Shown here: positions 24,520-32,944 of the stretch, piece after piece
Position numbering within the stretch: position 1 is the stretch's first letter
How the letters are laid out: each line of letters begins with the position of its first letter
Assembly (NCBI GenBank): GCA_033485155.1
Contig: JAWQJJ010000008.1
Span: 1 to 64,000 of the forward strand
Source: Methanomassiliicoccus sp.
Lineage (GTDB): Archaea > Thermoplasmatota > Thermoplasmata > Methanomassiliicoccales > Methanomassiliicoccaceae
Direction: 5' to 3'
DNA length: 64,000 bases
The notes under the pieces: model-generated
The model's database searches: none
Told to the model about the DNA's origin: nothing
The model's input: only the letters and a program-made list of their open reading frames with translations
Position numbers and translations under genes: made by a program

Positions 24520-26126
24520 TCAAACTGCTGGTAACTGACGAACTCTCGGCCGAGGGCCTGGAGATGCTGAGGAAGGGCGGAAAGGTCCAGGTGGACGTGC
24601 GTCCCAACCTGCCTCATGAGGAACTGATTAAAATCATCGGCGACTATGACGCGCTCATCATCCGGTCCGGGACCAAAGTGACCGCCGATGTGATCGAGGC
24701 GGGTAAGAACCTGAAGGTCGTGGGCCGCGCTGGGGTGGGAGTGGACAACGTCGATGTCAAGGCCGCCACCCGCAAGGGGATCCTGGTCATGAACACGCCG
24801 TCCGCGAACATTATGTCCGCGGCCGAGCACACCATGGCTATGATGATGGCCCTGGCCCGCAACATAGTATGGGCCGACGCGTCCCTGAAGAAGGGCGAAT
24901 GGAAACGCTCCAAGTTCACCGGCTTCGAACTGAACGGCAAGACGTTGGGCATAGTAGGCATCGGCCGGGTCGGGGGCGAGGTAGCCAAGAGGGCCAAGTC
25001 CTTCCAGATGAAGCTCGTCGGTTACGATCCCTACATTCCACCCGAGGTGGCGGTGAAGCTCGGCGTCCGCCTGATGCCGCTGGAGCAGGTGATCGAGGAG
25101 GCCGATGTCATCACCATCCACGCGGCGTTGACCCCCAGCACCCACCACTTGATCTCCAAGGAACTGATCGCCAAGATGAAGCCCAACACGGTCATCCTGA
25201 ACGTAGCCAGGGGTGAGCTGATCGACGAGGAGGCCCTGTACGAGGCGCTCAAGGACAAGAAGATTGCCGGTGCCGCACTGGATGTCTTCACCAAGGAACC
25301 TCCAACTGGCTCGAAGTTGCTGACCCTGGACAACATCGTGGTGACTCCACATCTCGGCGCCTCGACCAAAGAGGCGCAGGAGAAAGTGTCAGTGGAGATG
25401 GCCGAGCATGTCAAGATGTTCCTTATCGACAAGCGCATCTCCAACGCCGTCAACGCCCCCGTGCGGGGAATGGACCCCAAGGTTATCCCCTTCATCTCCG
25501 TCGCCGAGCGCCTGGGCGCCTTCGCCGTCCAGCTCACCGACGCCCCCGTGGCCAAAGTGACGGTCACAGTACACGGCGATCTGGCCACGGTCGACACAAA
25601 GATGCTGACGGTCTCCGCGCTCATGGGAGTCTTATCCAATCTCTCCGGCGAGCAGCCGAACATCATCAACGCTGAGATCATCGCCAAGGAGAAAGGGATC
25701 CAAATAGTGGAATCGAAGGTCGAGGAATCGGAGCGTTACGTCAACATGATCTCTGTCGCCCTGCAGTCCAACGGGGTCAAGAGGGAAGTTCGGGGCACAG
25801 CGTTCCCCGGCTCCGAGCCCAGGCTCCTGGGCATCGATGATTATGACCTCGATATGCCCCTGGAGGGTGACTTCTTGTTGTCCGTCCACGCCGACGTCCC
25901 GGGGATCATCGGACGGATCGGGACCATGCTGGGCAGCAAAGGCATCAACATCGCCCGCATGGGTCTGGGAAGGGACCAGAAAGGCGGTCGGGCCCTTATG
26001 CTGGTATCCGTCGATAATCCAGTCAGCGAGGCCGTGGTCAAGGAGATGGCCGAGGTCAAGGGCTTTGCGGAGGTACGCGCTGTTGAGCTCAGCCGGATCG
26101 GTAACCGGGAATATCTCCAGATCTAA
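24516..26126 (+). CDS. serA: D-3-phosphoglycerate dehydrogenase
   Basis: Oxidises 3-phosphoglycerate to phosphohydroxypyruvate with NAD, the first step to serine. 536 residues, the long form. Layout: split substrate domain (1-98 and about 285-310), NAD-binding domain with GIGRVGGE (148-155), and catalytic Arg232, Glu261 and His279 in ARGE, EPP and TPHLGAST. An intervening ASB-like domain spans about 315-450. A C-terminal ACT domain (from about 455: LLSVHADVPGIIGRIGTML) suggests feedback by serine. Start overlaps the aminotransferase stop. Confidence 0.96.
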   Translation: MIKLLVTDELSAEGLEMLRKGGKVQVDVRPNLPHEELIKIIGDYDALIIRSGTKVTADVIEAGKNLKVVGRAGVGVDNVDVKAATRKGILVMNTPSANIMSAAEHTMAMMMALARNIVWADASLKKGEWKRSKFTGFELNGKTLGIVGIGRVGGEVAKRAKSFQMKLVGYDPYIPPEVAVKLGVRLMPLEQVIEEADVITIHAALTPSTHHLISKELIAKMKPNTVILNVARGELIDEEALYEALKDKKIAGAALDVFTKEPPTGSKLLTLDNIVVTPHLGASTKEAQEKVSVEMAEHVKMFLIDKRISNAVNAPVRGMDPKVIPFISVAERLGAFAVQLTDAPVAKVTVTVHGDLATVDTKMLTVSALMGVLSNLSGEQPNIINAEIIAKEKGIQIVESKVEESERYVNMISVALQSNGVKREVRGTAFPGSEPRLLGIDDYDLDMPLEGDFLLSVHADVPGIIGRIGTMLGSKGINIARMGLGRDQKGGRALMLVSVDNPVSEAVVKEMAEVKGFAEVRAVELSRIGNREYLQI

Positions 26127-26132
26127 ACCCTT

Positions 26133-26426
26133 TCACTCTATTACTTTTTCTTCCACGCTCCGGACCTTTCTTTCGATCTCGTTCACCGCTCCCTGTCGGT
26201 CATCGATCCGCACTGTGGTCATGACCCGGCCGGTCATGGACCGGACCTTCTTGTGACATCTCCCGATGACCTCCATGACCTCGTCGTATTCTCCCTCCAG
26301 GATGGTGGCCAGAGCGGTAAACTCATATTTCAGGCCGCTCGCTCGGACGATTTTCAGGCACTCCGCCACATACATGCTCACCGACTCCCCGGCCCCGATA
26401 GGCACGATACTGAACTCTGCGATCAT
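26133..26426 (-). CDS. MTH1187-family thiamine-binding-type protein
   Basis: 97 residues of the MTH1187/YkoF-like ferredoxin fold that binds thiamine or related pyrimidines in studied members. Characteristic sequence: MIAEFSIVPIGAGESVSMYV, then FTALATILEGEYDEVMEVIGR and MTGRVMTTVRIDDR. ATG 26426 was chosen by homology and by a TATA box (TATATAAA, minus strand 26461-26468) that puts the mRNA start about 13 nt upstream; the open frame continues far beyond. Convergent with serA (6 nt between stops). Confidence 0.87.
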   Translation of the reverse strand: MIAEFSIVPIGAGESVSMYVAECLKIVRASGLKYEFTALATILEGEYDEVMEVIGRCHKKVRSMTGRVMTTVRIDDRQGAVNEIERKVRSVEEKVIE

Positions 26427-26458
26427 GTATTTTCCACTACTGATATTGAGGACCATCG

Positions 26459-26470
26459 GATTTATATAGG
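26459..26470 (-). promoter_or_regulatory. TATA box of the MTH1187-family gene
   Basis: CTATATAAATCC on the minus strand, centred about 39 nt upstream of ATG 26426. Confidence 0.5.
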
Positions 26471-26641
26471 GCTCGCTCAAAAAACAATTCAGGTTGAGCA
26501 CGATGAGGAGCGACATTATTCCAATTGTTCTACCGATTGATAGCCAACTCTCAAAGTGCTTATATGATGACTTCCAAAAAAGCTTTAGCTCTTCAAAGAT
26601 GGCCTGAAGAAAACGGAATGTCAGAGGGGGTAGGTTGGGAA

Positions 26642-27049
26642 ATGATGAAAAATGAGAAGAACGTAAATGACAGCACTTTGACTTTGGATGAACTGACGCT
26701 CGCCATAAGAAATGGCATCGACAAGGAGGGAATGCCCGACGAGCAGGCAAAGGAGATGGCCCAGCATATCCTCAACTTCTTTGGTTACAGCGAGAGGATC
26801 ATCGACAATATCCTTGAGCCCGAAGACAGGGACGCTTTCTACATGCTCGAGGACACTGGCATACTCACGACTGAGCGCGAGGAGACCACTTTGTACGATG
26901 GACGTGAATGGAGAATCCACTACTGGTTGTTCCGTAAGGAGCGCATTCACGAGCTGATCGATGGAAAAGGCTCATTGGAAGGGGACACCGCCGGGTCGAT
27001 GTCCATATACGATGAGCTGACCGATGAGGCCTGGCAGAGAAGCCATTAG
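26642..27049 (+). CDS. Uncharacterised acidic protein, possible winged-helix fold
   Basis: 135 residues from ATG 26642; the frame opens at 26525, and ATG 26618 or 26645 are other starts. GAGGGGG (26624-26630) lies 11 nt before 26642. Two regions can be seen: an N-terminal helical part (LTLDELTLAIRNGI, EQAKEMAQHILNFFGYSERI) and a C-terminal part (FYMLEDTGILTTEREETTLYD, at 26839 on, then WRIHYWLFRKE) that resembles a winged helix with a wing hairpin. I do not recognise a named family. TATA box at about 26559-26567. The XPD helicase gene follows 71 nt downstream. Confidence 0.72.
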   Translation: MMKNEKNVNDSTLTLDELTLAIRNGIDKEGMPDEQAKEMAQHILNFFGYSERIIDNILEPEDRDAFYMLEDTGILTTEREETTLYDGREWRIHYWLFRKERIHELIDGKGSLEGDTAGSMSIYDELTDEAWQRSH

Positions 27050-27120
27050 TCCCGCCCTCGGTCTCAAATGCGGTGCGCCCACCGAAAAGCACATCTAGCA
27101 CCAAAGTTTGAGTTCCCCGG

Positions 27121-29019
27121 ATGGACCTCTTCCCCTATACTCCCAGGTCGCACCAGGCAGAGCTGGTCAAGGCGATCTCCGCCAATGTGAGGTCGGGAGC
27201 TCACTTGGCAGTGGAGTCCGGCACCGGAACGGGGAAGACCATATGCGCGTTGAGCGGGACGCTGCAGTCAGCCCTGGAAAAGGGCAAGAAGGTGATCTAT
27301 CTCACCAGAACGAATTCTCAACAGCGGCAGGTAATGCTTGAGCTGAGGAAGATCAACAACCTTCGTCCGGTGTTCGGAATCGGCCTGCAGGGACGCCAGA
27401 GCACCTGTCCCCTGATCCAGCGGGATCCAGAGCTACGGTCAGGCTCTCCTGAGGAGCTATCCAAGCTGTGCGCTGAGCGCAAAGCGCGCGCTCGGGAAGG
27501 CAAGGAGGGCGGCTGCCGTTTCTACGCCAACGTGCTGTCCACTGACTTCAATGAAATCCTTCACCACTGCCAGGAGAATCTCCCGACGGTGGAGGAGTTC
27601 ACTGCCTACTGCGATCAACGAGGGCTATGCCCCCACGAGCTGGCCAAGGACCTGTTGCCCCATGCTTCGGTGGTTACCGCCCCCTACGCCTACTTCTTCA
27701 TGCCCTTCATCCGCCACAACCTGCTGGACTGGATGAACATCCCCATCTCCGAAGCGGTAGTCATTGTGGACGAGGCTCACAACCTGCCGGATTACGCACG
27801 GGAGATACGCTCGGTGACGCTTTCATCGCACCTCCTCAGTCTGGTAAGGAAGGAGGTGGACGAGTTCGGGGACCCCGAGGTAGCGGAAGGTATCAGCGTG
27901 CTGGACGTGGTGCAGCAGTGCGAGAAGCGGCTCAAGGAGGCACTGGATGAGTTCCTCATCGAGGATGACGGCCTGATTCCCCCACCCTTCCTGGAGGAGG
28001 GCCTCATGAGCGCTTTCAGGACCACCTCCGCCGGGATATCGACGATGGCCAAGACCATGATGGTGTACGGTGACACCATCAGGGAGGAGAAGAGAAAAAG
28101 AGGACGTCTCCCCCGTTCGTACATTCACTCCCTCGGCGGTTTCCTGCAGTTCTTCCTCGATCTGGACGATGAGTGCTACGTCAAGCTGGTGACAGGTGGC
28201 GATAACCCCTCGTTCGAGGCGTATTGCATGGACCCCTCCCTGGCGTGCAAAGCGGTGCTGGAGTGCAGTGCCTCGGTGCACATGTCAGGAACGCTCCAAC
28301 CGCTCAATGAGTACCGCGATTCCATAGGACTGCCCCGCGCCTCGGCCATGCTCACCTTTCCCTCGCCGTTCCCGCCGGAGAACCGTGCGGTCCTCTTTCT
28401 GGAGGACGTGACCACCAGGTATGAGGACATCGTCAAGGACGAGGACATCGTGACCCGCATGGAGGATTATGCCGTATCGCTGTGCAACGTCCTGGACCGC
28501 AACACCGTGGTGTTCTTCCCTTCATATGCGCTCATGGACCGGTTCATCGGCGACGGCATATTGAGCCGCATCCGCCGGAAGGTGCATATCGAGAAGCGAG
28601 GCATGGCCCAGAACGAGCTGATGGATGAGGTGGGCAGGTTCAAAGGCTCTGCGGAGGAAGGAGCTGTGCTCTTCGCGGTGATGGGCGGGCGGATCAGCGA
28701 GGGAATCGACTTTCCGGACAGGGAGCTAGAGGCGGCCATCGTGGCCGGGATACCGTACCCCAAACCGACGGCCAAGCAGCGCGCCTTGCTGCACTACTAT
28801 GAGGTCAAGTTCGGGCGAGGCTGGGAGTACACGGTGAAAGCGCCGGTGACCAGGAAGCTGCTCCAGGCGATAGGTCGGCTGATAAGGACGGAGTCGGATG
28901 TGGGGGTTGCTGTAATCCTGGACCGTCGGGCGAACCAGTTCTCCGACCGACTGGACGTCACGAGCACAGAGTTCGTGGTGAACGATGTCCTGAACTTCTT
29001 CGTCCGTCACGGCCGCTGA
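27121..29019 (+). CDS. XPD/Rad3-type iron-sulphur DNA helicase
   Basis: 5'-3' superfamily 2 helicase of the XPD group, acting in DNA repair. 632 residues. Q-motif region PYTPRSHQAELV, Walker A SGTGTGKT (33-40), DEAH (217-220), and motif VI QAIGRLIRTESDVG near the C-terminus. Six Cys (96, 117, 132, 150, 164, 170) lie between Walker A and DEAH; four of these should hold the 4Fe-4S cluster. The arch domain follows. Monocistronic by spacing. Codon usage is ordinary. Confidence 0.92.
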   Translation: MDLFPYTPRSHQAELVKAISANVRSGAHLAVESGTGTGKTICALSGTLQSALEKGKKVIYLTRTNSQQRQVMLELRKINNLRPVFGIGLQGRQSTCPLIQRDPELRSGSPEELSKLCAERKARAREGKEGGCRFYANVLSTDFNEILHHCQENLPTVEEFTAYCDQRGLCPHELAKDLLPHASVVTAPYAYFFMPFIRHNLLDWMNIPISEAVVIVDEAHNLPDYAREIRSVTLSSHLLSLVRKEVDEFGDPEVAEGISVLDVVQQCEKRLKEALDEFLIEDDGLIPPPFLEEGLMSAFRTTSAGISTMAKTMMVYGDTIREEKRKRGRLPRSYIHSLGGFLQFFLDLDDECYVKLVTGGDNPSFEAYCMDPSLACKAVLECSASVHMSGTLQPLNEYRDSIGLPRASAMLTFPSPFPPENRAVLFLEDVTTRYEDIVKDEDIVTRMEDYAVSLCNVLDRNTVVFFPSYALMDRFIGDGILSRIRRKVHIEKRGMAQNELMDEVGRFKGSAEEGAVLFAVMGGRISEGIDFPDRELEAAIVAGIPYPKPTAKQRALLHYYEVKFGRGWEYTVKAPVTRKLLQAIGRLIRTESDVGVAVILDRRANQFSDRLDVTSTEFVVNDVLNFFVRHGR

Positions 29020-29103
29020 GGTCATTCGCAGCGTGGGTTGCTTTTTCGGTCATGGAGACCTGTCATGATTAAATATCCAAGCCCGGGTAGAGGGCTGGAA
29101 CAT

Positions 29104-29733
29104 ATGACCGCCTCAGCTATGGGTACGATCATAAAGGACAGCTCTGCCAACCCCGCCCCCCTGGGGCTGATGGGGTTCGGAATGACCACGATAATGCTTA
29201 GCCTGCATAATGCCGGATTGATCCCCCTGGGGGCCGCCATCCTCGCCATGGGGATACTATTCGGAGGCCTCGCCCAGCTTATCGCCGGATTGATGGAATG
29301 GAAGAAGGGGAACACCTTCGGAATGACCGTGTTCGCCTCCTTTGGGTTCTTCTGGTTGATCATCGTCATGATCATCCTGGCCCCGAAGCTAGGCATCGCC
29401 GGCACCGAGGCCCCTGAAGCCATGGCCGCCCTGTTCTTCCTATGGGGTCTTTATTCGGCCTACCTCACGGTCGGAACGGTCGGCACCAACCGGGTGACCC
29501 AGGCGGTCTTCGTCGCTCTCACCATTGTGCTCCTCCTGCTCTCCGCTTCGGAGGCCCTAGCCTCCGGTGATGTGAAGGTGGCGGCCGGGTGCGTGGGCGT
29601 GCTAGCTGGTGCCTTGGCGGTCTACTCGGCGATGGCCCAGGTCCTGAACGAGGCGCTGGGCCGCGAGGTCGTGCCCGTGCTCAAGGTTGCGCGGGCCACG
29701 AAGAACACGGCCGAGGGTAGTTCCGCGGAGTGA
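29104..29733 (+). CDS. GPR1/FUN34/YaaH-family acetate transporter
   Basis: 209 residues with six TM helices. The family signature NPAPLGLMGFGMTT opens TM1, followed by GAAILAMGILFGGLAQLIAGL and MEWKKGNTFGMTVFASFGFFW. Homologues (SatP, Ato) carry acetate or succinate. ATG 29104 is preferred: TGATTAAATATCC (29066-29078) is a TATA element that would make this ATG almost leaderless; an earlier ATG is at 29065. Acetate uptake would feed the acetyl-CoA synthetase encoded at the window start. Confidence 0.9.
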   Translation: MTASAMGTIIKDSSANPAPLGLMGFGMTTIMLSLHNAGLIPLGAAILAMGILFGGLAQLIAGLMEWKKGNTFGMTVFASFGFFWLIIVMIILAPKLGIAGTEAPEAMAALFFLWGLYSAYLTVGTVGTNRVTQAVFVALTIVLLLLSASEALASGDVKVAAGCVGVLAGALAVYSAMAQVLNEALGREVVPVLKVARATKNTAEGSSAE

Positions 29734-29775
29734 TCACCAGGCCGAAGTGTCTGGCGAGAGCGATTGACGCCAGTC

Positions 29776-30537
29776 TTATCCTCGGGGCCTACGGCCAAAC
29801 CTCAGGGCCCCGTGGGGGCACACGGCGATGCATCGACCACAATAGTAGCATCGTTCCGGGGTGCCCCCTTCTTTTGGTCCCTCTGTGGGGCAAGCGCGTA
29901 CGCAGCGGCCGCAATCGGTGCATTCATCGGTCCGGTGGAGCCGGAACACGCTTTTACGGGTTATGAGGGAAGCCAGGGCCCCGAACGGGCATAGCAGTTC
30001 GCACCAAGGGCGGTAAATAAACAACGAGGCCACCACGATTACGCCTATGGCGATCGCTGGCAAGAGGGCCCACCTCAGGTCGAAGATCGAGAACGGGTCC
30101 CACTTCGGATAGAATGTGGTCAGGGCGGCCAAGGCCAGGAAGAGTATGAAGAAGCCCCATCGAATTCGGCCAGCCCACGTGCTTCCGATGATCATCCTTC
30201 TCCTGACCGGTACGGAGATCAGCTCTTGGACGGTTCCCAGGGGACAGGCGTAACCGCAGAACGCCCTTCCCATGATGAGCGCCGTAGTGAGCAGGACGCC
30301 CAGCCCAAGGAGGGGCAGCAAGGAGATTTGACCCCACCTCAGCGATCGAACCAAAGCATCTAGCTGTGCCACCGGGTTAGGGACGCCCCCTAACGCAAGG
30401 CCCATGACGAGCAGGACCGCGACCTGCATCGAGATGGCCACCCGGCGGGTCAGCATCTGTCGAGACAAAAGTATGGCCAGAAAAATGATGATCGCCAGCG
30501 AGAGAACCAGACCGATCAGCATATGGAGCGAGGTCAT
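29776..30537 (-). CDS. NapH-like membrane polyferredoxin
   Basis: 253 residues with about five TM helices and two CxxxCP motifs at membrane edges (CGYACPLG, CELLCPFG), as in NapH/NosR/CcoG-like electron carriers. The C-terminus holds two 4Fe-4S ferredoxin motifs (CTDCGRCVRACP and CYYCGRCIAVCP). It should pass electrons between the membrane pool and a redox partner. No catalytic partner is adjacent. The gene is divergent from a TrmB-type regulator, with a palindrome between them. Confidence 0.87.
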   Translation of the reverse strand: MTSLHMLIGLVLSLAIIIFLAILLSRQMLTRRVAISMQVAVLLVMGLALGGVPNPVAQLDALVRSLRWGQISLLPLLGLGVLLTTALIMGRAFCGYACPLGTVQELISVPVRRRMIIGSTWAGRIRWGFFILFLALAALTTFYPKWDPFSIFDLRWALLPAIAIGVIVVASLFIYRPWCELLCPFGALASLITRKSVFRLHRTDECTDCGRCVRACPTEGPKEGGTPERCYYCGRCIAVCPHGALRFGRRPRG

Positions 30538-30554
30538 GAGCCCCCGTCCACCCG

Positions 30555-30600
30555 GAGGATACTTATTATTGCTGTCACCCTGTGAGGGTGCTACGGGAAT
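30555..30600. promoter_or_regulatory. Shared promoter region with a palindromic operator
   Basis: CACCCT-GTG-AGGGTG (30576-30590) is a perfect 6-bp inverted repeat 10 nt before the regulator ATG. A TATA-like ATACTTATTATT (30559-30570) lies just upstream. It fits an operator used by the adjacent TrmB-type regulator on itself and perhaps on the divergent ferredoxin gene. Confidence 0.5.
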
Positions 30601-31380
30601 ATGAGGTACGATGACAAGCTGATCTCCAACCTAAGGATGCTAGGGCTGACTGACTATGGGGCCCGTGCCTATCTCGCCCTAATCACCTATGGTCCACTGG
30701 GCGCGTCCGCCGTAGCCGAAGCGTCCACGGTACCTCGCTCCAAGGTCTATGATGTGCTCCGTCGCCTGGTGAGAGAGGAATGGGTCACCACCACGGGCAC
30801 CCGCCCCATGAGATATGCGGCTTGCGACCCCCGGAAGGTCATGGGTTCCCGCAGGGAGAGGATGATCGATGAGCTTGACTCGACCGCCGCGGAGCTGCGC
30901 ACCAGGTACGATGGTGTGGTGGAGAAGGAGCCCCCCAACGCATGGATGGTTCGAGGATCGCAGAACATAGCCGCCCGGGTCAGAGAAATACTGGGACGAG
31001 CACGTGAGGAGGTCCTGTTGCTCGGCGCGCTCTACATGCGAGAGGAGCTGGAGGTCATGGTCCAGGTAGCTCCAGAGCTCCGCCGGAAGGGGGTAAGGGT
31101 CAGGGTCATGACCCGGTCAACCATCGCCACCGCCGATGGGGGTCTCGATCTGGTCAAGGAGCTGAGGCCGCTCACCGAGGAAGTGCGGATCATACGTACG
31201 CCCATGATCAAGTTCATAGTGGCAGATGGAAGGGACATCATGATCATGTTCTCGCCAGTGGTCGGAGAGGTCCCTGATGTGGCTAGTTCCTTGGCCATCT
31301 GGATGCCTCGGTCTGAGGTCGCCGCTCAGATGAAGGATAATTTCTACATGATGTGGGACGGGGCCGTGTCCGAGCTATAG
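30601..31380 (+). CDS. TrmB-family transcriptional regulator
   Basis: 259 residues. N-terminal winged helix (about 1-75: LRMLGLTDYGARAYLALITYG, at 30631 on; recognition helix VPRSKVYDVLRRLVREEW), a coiled-coil linker, then a PLD-like regulatory domain (about 115-255: ARVREILGRAREEVLLLGAL) as in TrmB-like proteins. It likely dimerises and answers a small molecule. Divergent from the NapH-like gene, with the palindrome 30576-30590 in between, so it may control both. Its TAG stop overlaps the convergent cupin stop in the palindrome CTATAG. Confidence 0.88.
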   Translation: MRYDDKLISNLRMLGLTDYGARAYLALITYGPLGASAVAEASTVPRSKVYDVLRRLVREEWVTTTGTRPMRYAACDPRKVMGSRRERMIDELDSTAAELRTRYDGVVEKEPPNAWMVRGSQNIAARVREILGRAREEVLLLGALYMREELEVMVQVAPELRRKGVRVRVMTRSTIATADGGLDLVKELRPLTEEVRIIRTPMIKFIVADGRDIMIMFSPVVGEVPDVASSLAIWMPRSEVAAQMKDNFYMMWDGAVSEL

Positions 31381-31713
31381 CAACTTGGTCTTCTCGTTCG
31401 GCCGGGGAAGTTTCATCACCAAGATGCGCAGCGGAGAGGTTCCGATGTTGCGCCACAGGTGCGGAACTCCCTTGGGGCTCTCCACCATCGTGTCCTGCCT
31501 TACCGTCTCCTTTTCCTCACCGATTTCCACCTCTCCCTGGCCTTCGAGCACGTAGAAAGCCACGTCCACCGGCGTTATGTGTCTCTTGAGGGCCTCTCCC
31601 GGCAGCAGCTTCAGGTGAGATATCAGCGCGTGGTCGTGATCATAAATGGTCTTGGCCTCGACGCCATGGGGGTTCGCCTTGGACAACGCCTCGGCCAGGG
31701 AGATCATCTTCAT
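31375..31713 (-). CDS. Small cupin-domain protein
   Basis: 112 residues forming one cupin barrel. Motif 1 region: KLLPGEALKRHITPVDVAFYVLEGQGEVEIG (positions about 31540-31610), motif 2: ESPKGVPHLWRNIG. Only some of the usual metal ligands (His in RHITP, Glu and His in VPHLW) are visible. Substrate unknown. A perfect 12-bp palindrome (31716-31727) lies between a TATA-like element and the ATG. Convergent and overlapping by 6 nt with the TrmB gene. Confidence 0.83.
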   Translation of the reverse strand: MKMISLAEALSKANPHGVEAKTIYDHDHALISHLKLLPGEALKRHITPVDVAFYVLEGQGEVEIGEEKETVRQDTMVESPKGVPHLWRNIGTSPLRILVMKLPRPNEKTKLL

Positions 31714-31715
31714 GA

Positions 31716-31744
31716 GCCTCGCGAGGCCTTCAGAGCAGCTATAA
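31716..31744 (-). promoter_or_regulatory. Cupin promoter with 12-bp palindrome
   Basis: GCCTCGCGAGGC (31716-31727) is a perfect palindrome directly before ATG 31713. On the minus strand TGTTATAGC (about 31736-31744) may be the TATA box, placing the palindrome at the transcription start, a classic repressor site. Confidence 0.4.
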
Positions 31745-31848
31745 CATTTTTGTCACCAGGCCGGGGTGCGGGGGGACTGTCAGGCTTCAGGCCCATGACC
31801 GTAGATGGCGGATAAAGGTAATCTATCGGATGCGCCTTCCTGCCTCCG

Positions 31849-32412
31849 ATGGACCTGATCCTGGTCGCACTCAGCGGCATATTCCTATTCCTTCCGGCGC
31901 TGGTTCCCAATTCGGCGGCGGTGCTCTTCGGAGGCGGAACGCCGGTCGATTTTGGCCGCATGTGGAGAGGGAAGCGCATCCTGGGGGACGGCAAGACCTG
32001 GACCGGCCTCGTCGGCGGCGTGGCTGCCGGCACGTCACTGGGAATTCTGCTGACGATCGTCTCCAGGGTCCTCGATTTCCCGGAGCAGTGGACATGGGGC
32101 ACCGGGATGGATGCACTGGGAGTGGTGTTCGCCCTGGCTCTGGGTTCGTTGCTGGGAGACATGACCGGGGCATTCATCAAGCGCCGGCTGGGCATGGAGC
32201 GAGGGCACAAGGCCCCGGTTCTCGACCAGTACGATTTCGTGGCTGGAGGGTTGGGGATCGCCGCGTTGCTGTATCCTGCGTGGGTCGCCTCGCGGTATAT
32301 CGAAGGGGAGAGCATCATAGCGCTGATCGTCCTCTTGATCTTCGTGCCGGTCCTCCACCGCAGCGTCAACATAATCGGGTTCAAGATGGGGAAGAAGAAG
32401 GAGCCGTGGTAG
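31849..32412 (+). CDS. carS: CDP-archaeol synthase
   Basis: Transfers CMP from CTP to digeranylgeranylglyceryl phosphate, making CDP-archaeol for archaeal phospholipid headgroups. 187 residues, about five TM helices. Family motifs: PNSAAVLFGGGTPVDFGR, GKRILGDGKTWTGLVGG, and GSLLGDMTGAFIKRRLG with KAPVLDQYDFV, which carry the Asp residues of the CdsA-like active site. First gene of carS-pyrE-UDG; pyrE starts one base after its stop. Confidence 0.94.
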   Translation: MDLILVALSGIFLFLPALVPNSAAVLFGGGTPVDFGRMWRGKRILGDGKTWTGLVGGVAAGTSLGILLTIVSRVLDFPEQWTWGTGMDALGVVFALALGSLLGDMTGAFIKRRLGMERGHKAPVLDQYDFVAGGLGIAALLYPAWVASRYIEGESIIALIVLLIFVPVLHRSVNIIGFKMGKKKEPW

Positions 32413-32413
32413 G

Positions 32414-32944
32414 ATGAACAAGAGGACCAAGGAGGCGCTGCTGCGCTGCAATGCCCTGATGTACGGGGACTTCACGCTGGCATCCGGGAAGAAGAGCGAG
32501 TACTATATCGACATCAAGAAGGCGAGCACCGACCCGTACGTCCTGGAGGTCATCGCCGACGAGATGGCGCGGGAGATCCAGCTGCGCGGCCTCACGGTGG
32601 ACAAGATCGCCGGTGTCGTGCTCGGATCCATACCCTTGGCCGTCGCCCTCTCGCTGCGGACCAAGATACCATACATCATGGTGCGCAGGGAAAAGAAGGA
32701 TCACGGCACCCAGAAGATGATCGAAGGTGCGTTGAGCGAGGGAGAAAGGGTCCTCATGGTCGAGGATGTCGTGACCTCCGCCGGCTCGGTGGTGGAGGCC
32801 ATAGGTACCGTGCGCTCCGCCGGTGCCCTCGTCAGCGACGTGCTGTGCGTGGTGAACCGCCAAGAGGGTGGGGAGCAGAGGCTCGCGGACATCGAGGTCA
32901 GGCTCTCGGCCCTGGTTACCGCCGAGGACATCGTGAAGAGATGA
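32414..32944 (+). CDS. pyrE: Orotate phosphoribosyltransferase
   Basis: Joins orotate to PRPP to make OMP in pyrimidine synthesis. 176 residues. Motifs: FTLASGKKSEYYIDIKKAS, the catalytic loop VRREKKDHGTQKMIEG, and the PRPP-binding VLMVEDVVTSAGSVVEAI. ATG 32414 is 1 nt after the carS stop. The UDG gene overlaps its stop by 4 nt (ATGA). Confidence 0.94.
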   Translation: MNKRTKEALLRCNALMYGDFTLASGKKSEYYIDIKKASTDPYVLEVIADEMAREIQLRGLTVDKIAGVVLGSIPLAVALSLRTKIPYIMVRREKKDHGTQKMIEGALSEGERVLMVEDVVTSAGSVVEAIGTVRSAGALVSDVLCVVNRQEGGEQRLADIEVRLSALVTAEDIVKR

